A DNA stretch of 64,000 nucleotides from Onthophagus taurus (lineage: Eukaryota > Arthropoda > Insecta > Coleoptera > Scarabaeidae), in NCBI RefSeq assembly GCF_036711975.1, contig NC_091971.1, positions 15,135,501-15,199,500 of the forward strand. The letters are read 5' to 3'. The notes below the pieces were generated by a model. It was not told the origin of the DNA and did no database searches. It saw only the letters and a list, made by a program, of their open reading frames with translations. The translations under genes were made by a program, and so were the position numbers. This document shows positions 61,830-64,000 of this stretch, one piece after another. Positions within the stretch are counted from its first letter, which is position 1. The number at the start of each line of letters is the position of its first letter.

Positions 61830-63830
61830 CATTAATGTTTTATCAACTATCAATTTGTATTAAGGGAATTACAACCATCATCATTTGTGGAACAATCTGT
61901 TGTGGATCTTGGCCATAGAATAACCAGAGAAGACACTGATGTTGGTTCCTTTGATGTTGGAGGAACCTCATCTTTGACCTGGATTTAAATTCTATCATCT
62001 TTAAGAAGGGAAACCAACCAAAAGCACACCAATAACAACAAGGTGTCCATCATAAAGCATAAACTCTGTGTCTTGGCCTCCTCTAGAAATTTCTAGAGGT
62101 CTTGTAACGATGTAATGTATTTCTAGGTGTCAACCCCCTTTCTAGGATGAAAGAATACTAACGACACTAGTATGACTTCTACGAAGTCATAAACCCAAAG
62201 CATATCGCAGTGGAGTAGGTCTAAATCGCGTTCTCGTTGAGCTGATAATAACGGATTGTGTTGGAATCACGAGCAATCCATAACTAGTTATTTTGCCCAA
62301 ACACCTTTCCGATGCCTCTTCATATAAAGTTGTGACACCCTTACTTTCTGTGGGCATTACATATGACGTTTTGTGGCGGTTTCCAAAATCATAATTGGTG
62401 TTGGTTTCCTAGATTACTACTCATAGTTAGTGGACGTAGCCAATCTACATCTGATAATCACTGAAAGTTTCATTTATAGAACGTCAGAACCGCCGATGGC
62501 AATTTTGGATGTTTGAATTCCCAAAGAAGCACCCGTCAGAAAGCAATGCAAGTCCATTTAGAGGCATAAACCCCGTTCTTTCAAAAGTAGTTAGACGTTT
62601 CTCCTGCATATAGCAGCATGCTGGTCAAGCGCCCTATACTGAAAATACAAAATTTCTCACAGTTCCTGCATGGCAAGAAGATTTTTTCTAGCATCGACTC
62701 GATGAGATCATATCACCAAATACATCATAGCATTTGTACGAATTTCCTTATTGCCAATGCCTAATGGAGAGTTGCTGCAATCCTGGGTGATATCCAACCT
62801 ATATATTGGCGAAAGCTTTTTGGCTTTGACTTTGGAAAAGACAGGAACTGCGGCTAATTTCTAAATGCTTGAGAGAGTACTAACTCCTATCTATGAAACC
62901 CTCATAGATGCGTCCTTGGAAAAATGAACGTAAAACTCCTGATATTTAATATATTCAGCAATAAATTAGCGACGGAACTATCCTGTATCCTGTAACCGTC
63001 GATAAAGATGAACTTCTAGAAATGGGCACGAAATTGCCTTAATATCAATAAGTCAAAATATCACAACATACCTTAGGATTCAATCCTAAGCCATTTCATT
63101 CATTGAGATGGAAGTTTGAACACATCCACATTGAACTAGGTGATATCAAAAAGATGCAAACTTTGTCTTACACACGTGAATAGATTTCCCAATTCAGAAC
63201 GCCGTTGCGAAAGACTTAAGACCAGAGCTAGTAATTTTAATTACAACTTCTCAAAGAACTCTGAATATACTGAGAACCAAACATTTCCAAACAACGATTT
63301 CACCAGCGATATTTGAGAAGTTCCACCGTCAATAAAAAAAAAAAAATTTGTTGAAGTTGAACCCATAATGCAAGATCTAACTTGCGTTTTAAAAAACTGA
63401 CTGCTGTTCACATGTGTCTCTATAAAGCTCATTTCAAATGGTGAAAGTTACGCAGTGACATGTGTTTAAACAAGATAATGGACAAGGAACTAGATGAGTT
63501 ATCCAGCACCAACACGTTGCAACACTACAGCTTCAAAGCCCAACTCTGATTTCGGTATAACACGGACAACCAGTAGCAGGGGTGCTGTAATACAGATTTT
63601 GTTCTATAACTTAGATCTGGAGCAATAAACCAATTCGAAGAATTTGGGAGAAAACGGCGTGAAGAATGCGTCAGATATGGAAACAATAAATTCTAAGGGA
63701 TTCACATCTCTATCTTAACCATTAGCTGTCACGATCCCCATTTTGAGATTTTGGATTTTAACATACCTCACTTGGCGCAAAAAGTATACTAGCTGGGTTT
63801 GACAGTTTAGTGCTATTTTATATCTATTAG
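61830..63830. other. GC-richer block of unknown origin
   Basis: About 2 kb with a base composition clearly less AT-rich than its flanks and no ORF over 63 codons. It has the look of an old, heavily mutated coding repeat, but no motif can be recognised with confidence in any frame. Confidence 0.35.
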
Positions 63831-64000
63831 TTAATATTATTTATAGCAGACTGTATTAACCCAACCCAACGACCATATAAGAAAAAACTTAAAGAGAAAA
63901 TTGTGCTAAATTATAACATTTCTTGTCCAAAATGCAAAAAAAGTGGGCACTTAATGGTTTAATACACCTCGAATTGTATGTATATGTTACGAAGAATGTT

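Noticed and set aside
63900..63965. CCHC zinc-knuckle-like text (CPKCKKSGH)
   Set aside because: A stop codon occurs before the last Cys, and there is no surrounding gag-like frame.

Overview
This is an insect nuclear genome window, AT-rich, with compact multi-exon genes, GT-AG introns and abundant decayed transposons. A beetle is my best guess. That is an inference from the overall style (Penelope-like, RTE-like and mariner-like elements, roughly 175-bp satellites, insect-type Zasp66 and Ogdh); no single marker proves the order.

Five protein genes are supported, and I rebuilt each by checking splice sites and reading phase. (1) 1-10973 (+): the 3' part of a gene for a very long coiled-coil protein (about 2,520 residues visible, 8 exons) ending in a Cys-Pro-Pro-Cys repeat tail. 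(2) 13839-14565 (+): complete TMEM11/PMI, a mitochondrial membrane and cristae protein (172 aa, 4 exons). (3) 37921-19891 (-): complete Zasp66-like PDZ/ZM muscle Z-disc protein (357 aa, 8 exons) spread over 18 kb. A tRNA-Arg(TCG) gene lies on the opposite strand in its second intron. (4) 47197-42958 (-): complete isovaleryl-CoA dehydrogenase (417 aa, 5 exons). (5) 56539-47443 (-): 2-oxoglutarate dehydrogenase E1 lacking its 5' exon(s), with seven shared exons and three phase-compatible alternative last exons. Its most distal last exon stops only about 245 bp before the IVD start codon on the same strand. Ogdh (TCA cycle), IVD (leucine catabolism) and TMEM11 (cristae) all act in mitochondria, but only Ogdh and IVD are adjacent.

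The remaining sequence is mostly repeats. The 2.9-kb intron of the coiled-coil gene holds a Penelope-like element (RT plus GIY-YIG) split by a satellite array with an exact 525-bp trimeric higher-order period. A second, unrelated 173-bp satellite (12 monomers) fills 15.5-17.55 kb. A palindromic repeat built on CTAGAACTAACACTAG and GGGTTTAGCC recurs in at least eight clusters across the window. Zasp66 introns contain three non-LTR fragments, a mariner-like fragment and palindromic repeats; a hAT (ZBED5-like) remnant sits just beyond its 3' end. Between Zasp66 and IVD are Tc1-like and pogo-like remnants. The IVD intron carries a repeat unit that includes a single trypsin-like terminal exon. Around Ogdh, two RTE-like LINE copies on opposite strands are each interrupted by a mariner-family element at a TA site. 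From 59.7 to 64 kb I find no gene.
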